From Pandoraea apista (lineage in GTDB: Bacteria; Pseudomonadota; Gammaproteobacteria; Burkholderiales; Burkholderiaceae): DNA of 64,000 nucleotides. Positions 42,776 through 53,407 of this stretch are shown here, one piece after another (position 1 is the first letter of the stretch; every line of letters starts with the position of its first letter). The notes below the pieces were generated by a model. That model had not been told where the DNA came from, made no database searches, and worked only from the letters and a program-made list of their open reading frames with translations. The DNA lies in NCBI RefSeq assembly GCF_001465595.2, contig NZ_CP013481.2, forward strand, positions 372,001 through 436,000, read 5' to 3'. Both the position numbers and the translations under genes were made by a program.

Positions 42776-42834
42776 GCGCCGTTCGCCTGAGTTTCGCCCG
42801 TCACCCGGCGCCCCTCGATTCACAAGGACATTTC

Positions 42835-44028
42835 ATGACGACGCAGATTGGCGCCACCCGGTTGGCACATGTGCAATGCCTGCCCGCCGATGCGCCACTT
42901 GCGGTGGCATGGCAGCAGGCTGCCGCCGACATTCGCGCGCGGCTGGCGCCGTGGCCCTCGGACGAGACGTCGTCGCATTGGCGCCTGTATGCCGAGACGC
43001 CGGCGAGCGCAGGCAAGGGCGACGTGGTCTGGTGGCCGTTCGCGCCGCAAGGCGGGGCAGGCACGGCGGCGTTGGTGCAGATCGATGCGTGGCGCGCTGC
43101 CGGTGCCGTGGTGCTGTGTTCGCATGCGCTCGCAGAGGGTCAGGTGCAAGACACGCTGTACACGGCTGACGGGGTCTATCGCGTAGCCGGGGCGGACGAT
43201 CCCGCGTTCTTTCCGGCGTTCGCGGCGTTTCTCGACTGCGGCCTCGTGCCGCACGACGCCCTCGTGCTGGCGCGCGCATGGCGCACCGACGGCAGCCACG
43301 CGCGCCCGGAAGATGCGCACACGCTGGGCGCATGGCCGACCGTGCTCGAAACCTTCCCGACTGTGTTGGGACAGGTGCCGTCGCCCGGCCGCTTTCCGGC
43401 ATGCCCCTCACGGCTCGGCCTGTATCCGGTGTTGCCGGATGCCGACTGGTGCGAGCGCATGGCCGATCTTCAGGTCGGTACGGTCCAGTTGCGCATCAAG
43501 GACCCGGCACATCCCGCCTTGCGTGCGGAGATCGAACGAACCGTAGCCGCAGGGCGACGTGTGACGCGCAACAGCGCATGGTTCATCAACGATCACTGGC
43601 GCGAGGCGGCGCAAGCGAACGCTTACGGCGTCCATCTCGGGCAGGAAGACATGGCGGCGCTCTCGGCCGACGAGGTGGCGACGCTGCTGGCGAGTGGCAT
43701 GCGGCTGGGCATCAGCACGCACGGCTATTACGAGATTCTCGCGGCCCACCATTTCCGCCCGAGCTATCTGGCGGTCGGCGCCGTGTTCCCCACGACCACC
43801 AAGGTGATCGCGACCGCGCCGCAGGGGCTCGCGAAGCTGGCGCGGTATGTGAAGCTGATTGCGCCCCATTACCCGCTTGTCGCGATCGGCGGTATCGACG
43901 CGGGCAATCTCGCGCAGGTGCTCGATACGGGGGTGGCGTGCGCGGCCGTTGTGCGGGCTGTCACGGAGGCCGCCGATGTGCCGGCAGCGGTGAAAAGCAT
44001 GCAGCAGGCGTTCGCGCAGCGCGCGTGA
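42835..44028 (+). CDS. thiE: Thiamine phosphate synthase ThiE with extra N-terminal domain
   Basis: Couples HMP-pyrophosphate with thiazole phosphate to give thiamine phosphate. The catalytic domain is residues ~195-397: LYPVLPDADW, VQLRIKD, GVHLGQED, VGAVFPTTTK (pyrophosphate site) and VAIGGID. Residues 1-~190 form an added domain poor in conserved motifs. In position and partial pattern it recalls a degenerate HMP-kinase (ThiD-like) part, and long ThiE proteins like this occur in related beta-proteobacteria. The ATG at 42835 is 59 bp after thiG. Last gene of the operon. Confidence 0.92.
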   Translation: MTTQIGATRLAHVQCLPADAPLAVAWQQAAADIRARLAPWPSDETSSHWRLYAETPASAGKGDVVWWPFAPQGGAGTAALVQIDAWRAAGAVVLCSHALAEGQVQDTLYTADGVYRVAGADDPAFFPAFAAFLDCGLVPHDALVLARAWRTDGSHARPEDAHTLGAWPTVLETFPTVLGQVPSPGRFPACPSRLGLYPVLPDADWCERMADLQVGTVQLRIKDPAHPALRAEIERTVAAGRRVTRNSAWFINDHWREAAQANAYGVHLGQEDMAALSADEVATLLASGMRLGISTHGYYEILAAHHFRPSYLAVGAVFPTTTKVIATAPQGLAKLARYVKLIAPHYPLVAIGGIDAGNLAQVLDTGVACAAVVRAVTEAADVPAAVKSMQQAFAQRA

Positions 44029-44100
44029 TGCGACGGTACGCCGCTGGCGGTGGCTAAACGGCCACAGCATCGCGGCGTGGCAGGGGATGGCGTTACAGGG

Positions 44101-44673
44101 TTACAGGTCGCGTGTCATGAACACCGCGCCATCGCCGTACCCTTCCAGCTTGGCGGCAATCAGCGGCGAGATGTCCGTTGCGACGGCATAACCGAAGCGC
44201 GCCCAGAAGCCCTGCGATTGCTGCACCGCGACAAGCGCCGAGGCGCGCAGCCCCAACGACTGCGCCGACGCCAGCGCTACCGCGTAGAGTTGGCTGGCGA
44301 CACCCGCGCCGCGCGTGCGGGGAGCGAGCGCCATATCGTGTACGTACCAGCAGTCGGGCGTGTCCGGCAGGGCGTCCAGAACGGTGTCCAGCGGCGGCGG
44401 GGCGGCAATGCGCCATGGGTGCGTGAACAGGTAGCCCGCCACCGGGGCGTGCGCCGAGCCGGCGTCGACCGCGACCCAGCAGGTGGATGGCGATAACCTG
44501 AGCCGTGAGGCCAACGTGGCTTCCGACTCGTGCATCAGGTCGCGATAGGCTTGTGCCTGCACCGCCAATACTTGGGAGATGTCGCCCGGTTGCATCGGAC
44601 GAATCCGAAACTTCGGCGTCTCCGTTGACTGCGTGGGATGGCGGCGGAAAGGCGATGGCGGGGCGGGGGGCAT
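44101..44673 (-). CDS. GNAT family N-acetyltransferase
   Basis: 190 residues. The acetyl-CoA-binding segment VHDMALAPRTRGAGVASQLYAVAL (motif A with RxxGxG/A) and the C-terminal WARFGYAV strand are clear. The substrate is unknown. A TACAAT -10 box on the minus strand (44706-44711) precedes the ATG at 44673, ruling out a TTG at 44715. It is convergent with thiE and divergent from mlaF. Confidence 0.85.
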   Translation of the reverse strand: MPPAPPSPFRRHPTQSTETPKFRIRPMQPGDISQVLAVQAQAYRDLMHESEATLASRLRLSPSTCWVAVDAGSAHAPVAGYLFTHPWRIAAPPPLDTVLDALPDTPDCWYVHDMALAPRTRGAGVASQLYAVALASAQSLGLRASALVAVQQSQGFWARFGYAVATDISPLIAAKLEGYGDGAVFMTRDL

Positions 44674-44705
44674 TCGGGTCAATGATTTATTGCGTGAAAC
44701 GCCGT

Positions 44706-44711
44706 ATTGTA
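44706..44711 (-). promoter_or_regulatory. -10 box of the GNAT gene
   Basis: Reverse complement reads TACAAT, giving a predicted 5' leader of about 25 nt. The -35 is not clear. Confidence 0.4.
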
Positions 44712-44897
44712 GCAACGGCGCAACACCCGTGGCGGCTAAGGGCTCGGTAAGTCCTTGCCGCGGTTACGTTTTCTGCCTGTCACGTAAATCGGAACATGAG
44801 GCGGCGTCCGTGCCAAGGCACTGTAGAATGCCCCGGGGCTACGCCGATCCTCGCTTTCACCCACCCTCCTTGGGCGGCATCAATCGGCATTCCCCCC

Positions 44898-44903
44898 TAT
44901 AAT
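44898..44903 (+). promoter_or_regulatory. -10 box of the mla operon
   Basis: Perfect TATAAT, 33 bp before the mlaF GTG. There is no good -35 at 17 bp; TTGGGC lies further up at 44870. Confidence 0.5.
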
Positions 44904-44936
44904 TGGCGTTTTGCGCCGCACTATAAGACCCGAAAC

Positions 44937-45755
44937 GTGCCTACCCCGAATCCGGAAAATTTGCTCGAATTGCGCGACGTCAGCTTTGGTTATGGCGAAC
45001 GGCTGGTGCTTTCCGGGTTGAATATGCGGTTTCCCCGCGGCAAGGTGATCGCCGTAATGGGCGGCTCGGGCTGTGGCAAGACAACGGTATTGCGCCTCAT
45101 CGGCGGGCTCGTCCACGCCAGCCGGGGCGTTGTCGATTTCGACGGTACCGATGTTGCATCGCTTGACCGCGACGGCTGGTACCGGCTGCGCCGCCGCATG
45201 GGCATGCTGTTCCAGTTCGGCGCGCTCTTCACCGACATGACGGTGTTCGACAACGTGGCCTTCCCGCTACGCGAACACACCCGGCTCGATGAAGACCTCA
45301 TTCGCGATCTCGTGTTGATGAAGCTCAATGCGGTCGGTCTGCGGGGCGCGCGCGACATGAAGCCCGCCGAGATCTCGGGGGGGATGGCACGCCGTGTGGC
45401 GCTGGCGCGAACGATCGCGCTGGATCCGGATCTCGTCATGTACGACGAGCCGTTCACCGGTCTGGACCCGATCTCGATGGGCATAACGGCGAATCTGATT
45501 CGCAAGCTCAACGATGCTCTGGGCGCCACCTCCATCATTGTTTCGCACGATGTGTCGGAGACGTTCGCCATTGCCGACTACATCTATTTCATCAGCGAAG
45601 GGCGCATTGCTGCGGAGGGTGAGCCTGAGGCGCTGCGCGCCTCGAGCGACCCGACCGTGCGCCAGTTTATCGATGCGCAACCGGACGGCCCTGTGAAATT
45701 TCAGTATCCCGCGCCACCGCTCGCGGAAGATTTCGGTATCGGAGCGCGTGCATGA
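44937..45755 (+). CDS. mlaF: Phospholipid transport ABC ATPase MlaF
   Basis: Cytoplasmic ATPase of the Mla system, which maintains outer-membrane lipid asymmetry by moving phospholipids between the membranes. 272 residues with Walker [10 protein letters not shown]-loop [15 protein letters not shown], signature ISGGMARR (Mla-type), Walker [13 protein letters not shown] and the switch His in IIVSHDV. GTG start at 44937: the conserved [19 protein letters not shown] follows at once, and the -10 box lies upstream. It overlaps mlaE by ATGA. Confidence 0.95.
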   Translation: MPTPNPENLLELRDVSFGYGERLVLSGLNMRFPRGKVIAVMGGSGCGKTTVLRLIGGLVHASRGVVDFDGTDVASLDRDGWYRLRRRMGMLFQFGALFTDMTVFDNVAFPLREHTRLDEDLIRDLVLMKLNAVGLRGARDMKPAEISGGMARRVALARTIALDPDLVMYDEPFTGLDPISMGITANLIRKLNDALGATSIIVSHDVSETFAIADYIYFISEGRIAAEGEPEALRASSDPTVRQFIDAQPDGPVKFQYPAPPLAEDFGIGARA

Positions 45756-46519
45756 TTACCGCCATCGGCAGTTTTGTTCGCGGCCACGTCGAGCGAGTCG
45801 GCTACGGCGCCCGCTTGTTCCTGCGCATGCTTTCGTCGAGCGGTGCGCTGTTGCGCCGGCCGCGTCTGGTGACCGATCAGGTTCATTTCGTCGGTAACTA
45901 CTCGTTCGTCATCATCGCCGTCTCGGGCCTGTTCGTCGGCTTTGTGCTGGGCTTGCAGGGCTATTACACGCTTAATAAGTATGGCTCGGAGCAAGCGCTG
46001 GGACTGCTCGTGGCGCTCTCGCTGGTGCGGGAGCTGGGGCCGGTCGTGACGGCGTTGCTGTTTGCCGGGCGCGCGGGTACCTCGCTGACGGCCGAAATCG
46101 GTCTGATGAAGGCGGGCGAGCAACTGACCGCCATGGAGATGATGGCGATCGATCCGATCGCGCGTGTCGTGGCGCCGCGTTTCTGGGCCGGTGTGATCGC
46201 CATGCCGATTCTCGCGGCGATCTTCTCGGCGGTGGGTATTTTTGGCGGTTATCTGGTCGGCGTGCAGTTGATCGGTGTAGACGCCGGCGCGTTCTGGTCG
46301 CAGATGCAAGGCGGCGTGGACGTGTGGGCGGACGTCGCAAATGGCGTTATCAAGAGCATCGTGTTCGGCATTGCCGTCACATTCATCGCGCTGTATCAGG
46401 GGTTTGAGGCGCATCCGACACCGGAGGGCGTGTCGCGTGCGACTACGCGCACGGTGGTGCAGGCGTCGCTTGCCGTACTCGGCCTCGACTTCCTGCTGAC
46501 GGCCCTTATGTTCAGCTAA
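45752..46519 (+). CDS. mlaE: Phospholipid transport permease MlaE
   Basis: 255-residue inner-membrane permease of the MlaE family with five or six hydrophobic helices. It contains the conserved segment [27 protein letters not shown] that contacts the ATPase. Works as a dimer with MlaF, MlaB and a MlaD hexamer. The ATG overlaps the mlaF stop. Confidence 0.95.
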   Translation: MITAIGSFVRGHVERVGYGARLFLRMLSSSGALLRRPRLVTDQVHFVGNYSFVIIAVSGLFVGFVLGLQGYYTLNKYGSEQALGLLVALSLVRELGPVVTALLFAGRAGTSLTAEIGLMKAGEQLTAMEMMAIDPIARVVAPRFWAGVIAMPILAAIFSAVGIFGGYLVGVQLIGVDAGAFWSQMQGGVDVWADVANGVIKSIVFGIAVTFIALYQGFEAHPTPEGVSRATTRTVVQASLAVLGLDFLLTALMFS

Positions 46520-46573
46520 ACGGGCCAACGTGCCTGCCAAGACATAGACAGACAGTTTGCGCACACTGACACA

Positions 46574-47128
46574 ATGAAAAAACACCCTCTCGACTTCTGG
46601 GTTGGCTTGTTCGTGGTTCTCGGATTTGCAGCGTTGCTATTCCTCGCGCTCAAGGCTGGAAACATGAGCTCGCTGTCGTTCTCGAGCACGTATCCGGTGA
46701 CGGTGCGCTTCGACAATATCGGCGGTCTCAAGCCGCGTGCAGCGGTCAAGAGCGCAGGCGTGGTGGTTGGGCGTGTGGCGTCGATCAAGTTCGACGACAA
46801 GCGTTATCTGGCTGACGTCACGCTCAACATCGATTCGCAATACCAGTTCCCGAAGGACTCGTCGGCCAAGATCCTGACGTCGGGTCTGCTCGGCGAGCAG
46901 TACATTGGCCTCGAACCCGGTGGTGACGACCAGATGCTCAAGGCCGGAGATACGATCACGCTCACGCAATCCGCGATCGTGCTGGAAAATCTGATCGGGC
47001 AGTTCTTGTACAACAAGGCGGCGGATGCCGGTGGCGCCCAGGCGGGCGGTGCACCGGCCGCGCAGGCACCCGCAGCGCCCGCTGGCGCACCGACGCCGGG
47101 GGCAGCAACGGTAACCCAAGGAAAATAA
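46574..47128 (+). CDS. mlaD: MCE-domain substrate-binding protein MlaD
   Basis: 184 residues. One N-terminal membrane anchor (FWVGLFVVLGFAALLFLALKAG), a single MCE domain (TVRFDNIGGLKPRAAVKSAGVVVGRV ... LTSGLLGEQYIGLEPG), then a hydrophobic helix (LENLIGQFLY) that lines the hexamer pore, and an Ala/Pro-rich tail. It receives lipids from MlaC in the periplasm. It lies 54 bp after mlaE. Confidence 0.95.
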   Translation: MKKHPLDFWVGLFVVLGFAALLFLALKAGNMSSLSFSSTYPVTVRFDNIGGLKPRAAVKSAGVVVGRVASIKFDDKRYLADVTLNIDSQYQFPKDSSAKILTSGLLGEQYIGLEPGGDDQMLKAGDTITLTQSAIVLENLIGQFLYNKAADAGGAQAGGAPAAQAPAAPAGAPTPGAATVTQGK

Positions 47129-47134
47129 GAGAAA

Positions 47135-48046
47135 ATGACCAGCTTCCGTACTTCGGCAGTGCTGGCCGCCGGCGCGATGGCGCTGGCAGGTTGCGCCACT
47201 GTTACCAACCCGAACCCCGCTGACCCCATCGAAGGTTTCAACCGTTCGATGTATTCGTTCAATGACACGCTCGACAAGGCGGTCATGGTGCCGGTGGCCA
47301 AGGGCTACCGTTTCGCAGTGCCGGAACCGGCGCGCGACATGGTCACGAACTTCTTCTCGAACGTGGGCGACGTGTACAACTTCGCCAACAACCTGTTGCA
47401 GTTGCAGGTCACGGCCGCCGCGCAGGATCTGATGCGCCTGACCATCAACACGTTCTTCGGCGTGGGCGGTCTGTTCGACTTCGCAACCCCCGCCGGGCTG
47501 CCGAAGCACAGCCAGGATTTCGGCGTGACGCTGGGCAAGTGGGGCTTGCCTGACGGCCCGTATCTCGTGCTGCCGCTGCTCGGCCCGAGCACGGTGCGCG
47601 ACACCGTCGGCATGGCTGGCAATATGTTCATCGACCCGACGTCGTATATCAAGCCGGACTGGGTGAGCTACACGATTTATGGCGTGCGTCTGGTGAACAC
47701 GCGCGCGAACCTGCTCGACGCTTCGAACCTGCTCGAAGCGGCGGCGCTCGATCCGTACTCGTTCACGCGAGACGCCTATCTTGCGCGTCGCAAGTTCCTG
47801 ATCAACGGCGGCGCGTCGGGGAACGCAGCGCTGCCGAACTACGAAGACGAAGGTGACACGGCAGGTGCTGCTGGCGCCGCCGGGGCGGCTGCGGGCGGTA
47901 CGAGCGGCCAGCCGATGCCGGCTGCGCCCGCGTCGGGCGTAAGCGCACCGGCGCCGGCCTCTGGCGCGCAGGGCGAGTCGGACACGCCGCAAGGCTCTCC
48001 GGTGCCCGGACCGATGGTCCCGGGAGGACTCCCGTTCCGTCGTTGA
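47135..48046 (+). CDS. mlaA: Outer-membrane lipoprotein MlaA (VacJ)
   Basis: 303-residue precursor with lipobox LAGC (Cys20). The MlaA core runs from DPIEGFNRSMYSFND through the GVGGLFDFATPAGLPKHSQDFG and YLVLPLLGPSTVRD motifs. It forms a ring in the outer membrane that removes misplaced phospholipid. The last ~65 residues are an Ala/Gly/Pro-rich tail that is probably unstructured. It begins 6 bp after mlaD. Confidence 0.95.
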   Translation: MTSFRTSAVLAAGAMALAGCATVTNPNPADPIEGFNRSMYSFNDTLDKAVMVPVAKGYRFAVPEPARDMVTNFFSNVGDVYNFANNLLQLQVTAAAQDLMRLTINTFFGVGGLFDFATPAGLPKHSQDFGVTLGKWGLPDGPYLVLPLLGPSTVRDTVGMAGNMFIDPTSYIKPDWVSYTIYGVRLVNTRANLLDASNLLEAAALDPYSFTRDAYLARRKFLINGGASGNAALPNYEDEGDTAGAAGAAGAAAGGTSGQPMPAAPASGVSAPAPASGAQGESDTPQGSPVPGPMVPGGLPFRR

Positions 48047-48093
48047 TCGGCGCAGATCGCGCATCGTTCGGCGCCGATTCGCAAAGATGACAG

Positions 48094-48116
48094 GGTGCCC
48101 CGCTCGCCGGGGCGCC
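48094..48116 (+). other. Intercistronic hairpin between mlaA and mlaC
   Basis: GGTGCCCCG pairs with CGGGGCGCC (one G-T pair), 5-nt loop, no T tract. It may protect or tune the mRNA between the lipoprotein and the carrier gene. Confidence 0.4.
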
Positions 48117-48233
48117 GTCGGCAGGCCCTCGGGCAACAGTTTGTTACACGACACTGCCGTTATTCCGAGAACTCAAGACGCAACGCGGGTATCCAATCCC
48201 GCAACACTCGTCACTCGAAAGAGGAAGTCCACA

Positions 48234-48854
48234 ATGAAGAAGTTCTGGCTCATTCCCGTCATGGCATTCATGACGTTTACCGCTGCCGGTTCCGCGATGG
48301 CGCAGGCACAGGCACCGGACGCGCTGGTCAAGCAGACCGTGACCGAAGTGATGGCGGCCGCCAAGAGCGATCCGAATGTGCAGAAGGGTGATCTGAACAG
48401 CATTACCCGGCTGATCGAAACGAAGATCATGCCGCATGCCGATTTTGTGAAGACCACGCAATTGGCGACCGGCCGCGCATGGGCAACTGCCACACCGCAG
48501 CAACGCGAACAACTCACGAACGAATTCAAGAAGCTGCTGCTGTACACGTACGCCGGCGCCATTGCGCAGATTCGCGATCAGCAGGTGGAATACAAGCCGT
48601 TCCGTGCCCAGCCGGGCGATACCGACGTGGCCGTCAACACCAGCGTGTTGAACAATGGCCAGCCGATCGAACTCGATTACCGTCTGTACAAGAACGCGAA
48701 TGGCGAATGGAAGCTGTATGACCTGAACGTGCTCGGCGCGTGGCTCATCCAGGCCTATCGTAGCCAGTTTGCCGAGCAGATCAACAAGAGCGGTGTCGAC
48801 GGCCTGATTCAGTTCCTGAAGACCCGTAACCAGCAACTCGCAGGCGGCAAGTAA
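48234..48854 (+). CDS. mlaC: Periplasmic phospholipid carrier MlaC
   Basis: 206-residue precursor. The signal peptide ends GSAMA-QA. The MlaC/Tol-Ttg2 fold follows (PHADFVKTTQLATGRAWATATPQQREQL, then YEYKPFR-like beta segments and WKLYDLNVLGAWLIQAYRSQF). It shuttles lipid between MlaA and MlaD. AGAGGAAG precedes the ATG; longer frames upstream lack a signal sequence. Confidence 0.95.
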   Translation: MKKFWLIPVMAFMTFTAAGSAMAQAQAPDALVKQTVTEVMAAAKSDPNVQKGDLNSITRLIETKIMPHADFVKTTQLATGRAWATATPQQREQLTNEFKKLLLYTYAGAIAQIRDQQVEYKPFRAQPGDTDVAVNTSVLNNGQPIELDYRLYKNANGEWKLYDLNVLGAWLIQAYRSQFAEQINKSGVDGLIQFLKTRNQQLAGGK

Positions 48855-48858
48855 GCGC

Positions 48859-49116
48859 ATGCTCGCGTTGCAGACCGACCTCACACACGACACCGCCGGC
48901 GAGGTTCTCGCGAAGGCGATCGACCGCATCGACGCGGGGGAAACCCAGATCGATTGCGCCGGACTGAAGCAGTTCGACTCGTCCGCGCTCGCCGTGCTGC
49001 TGGCCCTTCGCCGGCACGCGGTCCGTCGTGGTGCGACGTTGGCGTTCACTAACTTGCCGACGGGGTTAGCCAGCCTTGCGCTGGTGTACGGTGTCGACCA
49101 TCTGCTCTCGAGCTGA
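48859..49116 (+). CDS. mlaB: STAS-domain protein MlaB
   Basis: 85-residue cytoplasmic STAS protein that stabilises MlaF. The segment KQFDSSALAVLLALRRHA contains the conserved Asp-Ser-Ser. It begins 4 bp after mlaC and ends the operon; a terminator follows. Confidence 0.92.
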   Translation: MLALQTDLTHDTAGEVLAKAIDRIDAGETQIDCAGLKQFDSSALAVLLALRRHAVRRGATLAFTNLPTGLASLALVYGVDHLLSS

Positions 49117-49147
49117 TGCGTCTGGCCGGACTGCCGCCCCCGATGAA

Positions 49148-49175
49148 AGCGCCGTCTCCCAACGGCGCTTTTTTT
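49148..49175 (+). terminator. Rho-independent terminator of the mla operon
   Basis: Stem AGCGCCGT/ACGGCGCT with a 6-nt loop, then seven T. Confidence 0.88.
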
Positions 49176-49278
49176 ATGGCTGAGGGGGCGTGCCGGCCGG
49201 AAATCGCGCGTTACCGGGTTTTTGAAGGTTACGCGTGTTACGGGGGCTGTCAGGCCGGCGAGACCCGTGTTGAGTACG

Positions 49279-49302
49279 GCCGGTACCGGCTTCCTTTATA
49301 AT
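49279..49302 (+). promoter_or_regulatory. Promoter region of yadGH with a 12-bp palindrome
   Basis: TATAAT at 49297-49302 is a perfect -10. The palindrome GCCGGTACCGGC (49279-49290) lies where the promoter spacer would be, suggesting an operator. The leader to the ATG at 49457 is ~150 nt and carries a 9-bp hairpin GCGCACCCG/CGGGTGCGC (49426-49449). Confidence 0.5.
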
Positions 49303-49456
49303 CGGGGGTTTTCTGCCGACTTTTAGGCAGTTACCCCCTATCCGGGCACCCCTGCCGCCGATTTGGCAGCCGCCGCGATGTTCGCGGCCTGCGCACGCGG
49401 CCCGCCGTGGCCGGAGAACACAATGGCGCACCCGCCAAGACGGGTGCGCGCAGTCC

Positions 49457-50379
<923 letters not shown>

Positions 50380-50383
<4 letters not shown>

Positions 50384-51135
50384 TCGGCTTCCGCACGCTG
50401 TTCTACAAGGAAGTGTTGCGTTTCTGGAAGGTCAGCTTCCAGACTGTGGGCGCGCCGGTACTCACCGCATTGCTGTATCTGATGATCTTCGGCCACGTGC
50501 TCGAAGACCGCGTGAAGGTCTATGACCAGATCACCTACACGGCATTCCTCGTGCCGGGGCTGGTCATGATGAGCGTGTTGCAAAACGCGTTCGCCAACAG
50601 TTCGTCGTCGCTGATTCAGTCCAAGATCACGGGCAACCTCGTGTTTGTGCTGCTGCCGCCGCTCTCGCACTGGGAGATGTACGGGGCCTACGTGCTCGCC
50701 GCCGTCGTGCGCGGGCTGTCCGTGGGGCTGGGGGTCTTCGTGGTCACGGCCGCGTTCACGCATCTGTCGTTTGCTGCGCCGCTGTGGATCATCGGCTTCG
50801 CATTCCTCGGGGCGGCGATTCTCGGCACGCTGGGACTGATCGCGGGTATCTGGGCCGAGAAATTCGACCAGCTCGCGGCATTCCAGAACTTCCTCATCAT
50901 GCCGGCGACCTTTCTCGCGGGCGTGTTTTACTCGATTCATTCGCTGCCGCCGCTGTGGCAGGCTGTCTCGCACTTCAACCCGTTCTTCTACATGATCGAC
51001 GGGTTCCGTTACGGCTTCTTCGGCGTATCCGACGTGGCCCCGGAGACGAGCCTCGCCGTCGTCGGTGCGACTTTCCTGATACTCGCAATCGTGGCGCTGA
51101 ATCTGCTGCGCCGCGGCTACAAACTGCGTCACTGA
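50380..51135 (+). CDS. yadH: ABC-2 type permease (YadH type)
   Basis: 251 residues with six membrane helices. The ABC-2 signature region (GLIAGIWAEKFDQLAAFQNFLIMPATFLAGVFY) and HFNPFFYMIDGFRYGFFG are characteristic. AGGAGGT lies seven bases before the ATG. Translationally coupled to the ATPase. ibaG starts 18 bp later, so the unit may continue into ibaG-murA-his. Confidence 0.93.
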
Positions 51136-51153
51136 ACTTCTCCAGGATCAGCC

Positions 51154-51393
51154 ATGCTGCCTACCCCCGAACAAATCAAACAGTACATCGAAGCCGGTCT
51201 GGCTTGCGAACACGTGGCCGTCGAAGGTGATGGCCAGCACTTCTTCGCGACCATCGTCAGCGCGCAGTTCGAAGGCAAGCGCCTCATTGCGCGTCATCAA
51301 CTTGTGTACGCCGCACTGGGTGATCGCATGAAGGCCGAAATTCATGCGCTGTCGATGAAGACCCTGACGCCCACGGAGTATCAGGCGCAATGA
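51154..51393 (+). CDS. ibaG: BolA-family protein IbaG
   Basis: 79-residue BolA-like protein with the helix-turn motif [18 protein letters not shown], whose His is a proposed Fe-S ligand when bound to a monothiol glutaredoxin. IbaG lies next to murA and near mla genes in E. coli too. Its stop overlaps the murA start (ATGA). Confidence 0.93.
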   Translation: MLPTPEQIKQYIEAGLACEHVAVEGDGQHFFATIVSAQFEGKRLIARHQLVYAALGDRMKAEIHALSMKTLTPTEYQAQ

Positions 51394-52730
51394 GGATTAC
51401 GCAAGAGAGCGCTGGCGCAGCCGGCAATAGCGAGGCCGCCGCCGGCGAGCGCGTGGCCGCGGACCACCTCGAAATCGAAGGTGGCGAGCGGCTGGCAGGA
51501 GAGATTACCGTCTCGGGTGCGAAGAACGCCGCCCTGCCCATTCTGTGTGCGAGTCTGCTCACGGACGAGCCGCTGGTGCTTGGCAACGTGCCCGATCTGC
51601 ACGACGTGCGCACCATGTTGACGCTGCTCGCCCGCATGGGCGTGAAGGTTGAGCGCAACGGCGAATCGGTAACGCTCGACGCGTCGCAAATCACCGAGCC
51701 TGCGGCCCCGTACGATCTCGTGAAGACCATGCGGGCGTCGATTCTGGTGCTGGGCCCGTTGCTCGCTCGCTGCGGCGAAGCGCGCGTGTCGCTACCGGGC
51801 GGGTGCGCCATCGGCGCGCGGCCTGTCGATCAGCACATCAAGGGGCTTCAGAAGATGGGGGCCGAGATCACGCTGACGCATGGCGATATTGTCGCCAAGG
51901 CGTCGCGTCTGCGCGGCGAGACTCTCGTGACCGACATGATTACCGTCACGGGCACCGAGAATCTGCTCATGGCGGCAACGCTCGCCGACGGTGTGACCGT
52001 GCTGGCCAACGCTGCGCGTGAGCCTGAAGTGACGGACTTGGCGCGCCTGCTGGTGAAGATGGGCGCGAAGATCGAGGGTATCGGCACGGATCGCCTGGTG
52101 GTGACGGGTGTGGCGCGCTTGCATGGTGCAACGCACGATGTCGTGCCCGACCGTATCGAAGCCGGCACGTTTCTGTGCGCGGCCGTGGCGACGCGTGGCG
52201 ATATCACGCTGCATCGCGTGGCGCCGTCCACGCTCGACGCCGTGATCGAGAAATTGCGCGAAACGGGCGCAAACATTACGGCCGGTGCGGATTGGCTGCG
52301 CGTGACGATGGATCGGCGCGCGCGGGCGGTGAGTTTCCGGACGTCGGAATATCCGGCGTTCCCGACCGATATGCAGGCGCAGTTCATGGCGCTGAACTGC
52401 ATTGCACAAGGGGCTTCGCAGGTCGTTGAAACGATCTTCGAGAACCGCTTCATGCATGTGCAGGAACTGATGCGTCTGGGTGCGAATATTGGCATCGACG
52501 GCAACACGGCGCGGATTTCCGGCGTAGAACGCCTGTCGGGTGCGCACGTCATGGCGACCGATTTGCGCGCATCCGCCAGCCTGATCGTCGCGGGTCTGAC
52601 GGCCGATGGCCGCACGCTCGTCGACCGTATTCATCACCTCGATCGCGGCTATCATCGTATCGAGGCAAAGTTGTGCGCCGTGGGCGCGCGAATCCGGCGT
52701 GTCGAAGCACGCCAGGGAGAGATTGCATGA
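51390..52730 (+). CDS. murA: UDP-N-acetylglucosamine 1-carboxyvinyltransferase
   Basis: First committed step of peptidoglycan synthesis: transfers enolpyruvate to UDP-GlcNAc. 446 residues. Active-site Cys139 in [13 protein letters not shown] (the fosfomycin target), plus the KNAALPI start and the [15 protein letters not shown] loop. The first ~22 residues are an extra hydrophilic extension before [14 protein letters not shown]. Overlaps both ibaG and hisG, so translation is coupled across this junction. Confidence 0.97.
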   Translation: MRITQESAGAAGNSEAAAGERVAADHLEIEGGERLAGEITVSGAKNAALPILCASLLTDEPLVLGNVPDLHDVRTMLTLLARMGVKVERNGESVTLDASQITEPAAPYDLVKTMRASILVLGPLLARCGEARVSLPGGCAIGARPVDQHIKGLQKMGAEITLTHGDIVAKASRLRGETLVTDMITVTGTENLLMAATLADGVTVLANAAREPEVTDLARLLVKMGAKIEGIGTDRLVVTGVARLHGATHDVVPDRIEAGTFLCAAVATRGDITLHRVAPSTLDAVIEKLRETGANITAGADWLRVTMDRRARAVSFRTSEYPAFPTDMQAQFMALNCIAQGASQVVETIFENRFMHVQELMRLGANIGIDGNTARISGVERLSGAHVMATDLRASASLIVAGLTADGRTLVDRIHHLDRGYHRIEAKLCAVGARIRRVEARQGEIA

Positions 52731-53407
52731 GTTCCGCCAAGCCGGCCCAGCCGCTCGCTCAGCCGTTGACGCTGGCACTTTCCAAAGGCCGCATCTTCAC
52801 GGAGACGCTGCCCCTGCTGGCCGCAGCCGGTATCGAAGTCACGGAAGATCCGGAGACCTCGCGCAAACTGATTTTGCCGACGACGGATCCGAACCTGCGC
52901 GTCATCATCGTGCGCGCGACCGACGTGCCGACCTACGTGCAATATGGTGCCGCCGACTTCGGCGTCGCCGGCAAGGATGTGCTCATCGAGCATGGCGGCG
53001 GCGGTCTGTATCAGCCGATCGATTTGAACATTGCGCGCTGCCGCATGTCTGTCGCTGTACCGAAGGGTTTCGATTACGCCAATGCCGTACGTCAGGGGGC
53101 GCGCCTGCGGGTGGCGACCAAGTACGTGCAGACCGCGCGCGAGCACTTCGCGGCCAAGGGCGTGCACGTCGACCTGATCAAGCTGTACGGTTCGATGGAG
53201 CTGGGGCCGCTCGTCGGTCTTGCCGACGCGATCGTCGATCTGGTGAGCACCGGCGGTACGCTGCGGGCCAACAATCTGGTGGAAGTGGAAGAGATCATGG
53301 ATATCTCGTCCCGCCTCGTGATCAATCAGGCTGCGCTCAAGTTGAAACGCGAGTCGTTGCAGCCTATTCTGGACGCCTTCGAGCAGGCTTCCCGGCAAAC
53401 AGCATGA
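52727..53407 (+). CDS. hisG: ATP phosphoribosyltransferase, short form
   Basis: Commits ATP and PRPP to histidine synthesis. 226 residues, i.e. the short form lacking the C-terminal histidine-binding domain, which needs HisZ for activity and feedback control; no hisZ is in this window. [17 protein letters not shown] and the PRPP site [14 protein letters not shown] are present. AGGGAGAG precedes the ATG, which overlaps the murA stop. Confidence 0.96.
   Translation: MSSAKPAQPLAQPLTLALSKGRIFTETLPLLAAAGIEVTEDPETSRKLILPTTDPNLRVIIVRATDVPTYVQYGAADFGVAGKDVLIEHGGGGLYQPIDLNIARCRMSVAVPKGFDYANAVRQGARLRVATKYVQTAREHFAAKGVHVDLIKLYGSMELGPLVGLADAIVDLVSTGGTLRANNLVEVEEIMDISSRLVINQAALKLKRESLQPILDAFEQASRQTA

Noticed and set aside
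44674..44715. TTG start at 44715 for the GNAT gene
   Set aside because: It lies upstream of the TACAAT -10 box, so the transcript would not contain it.
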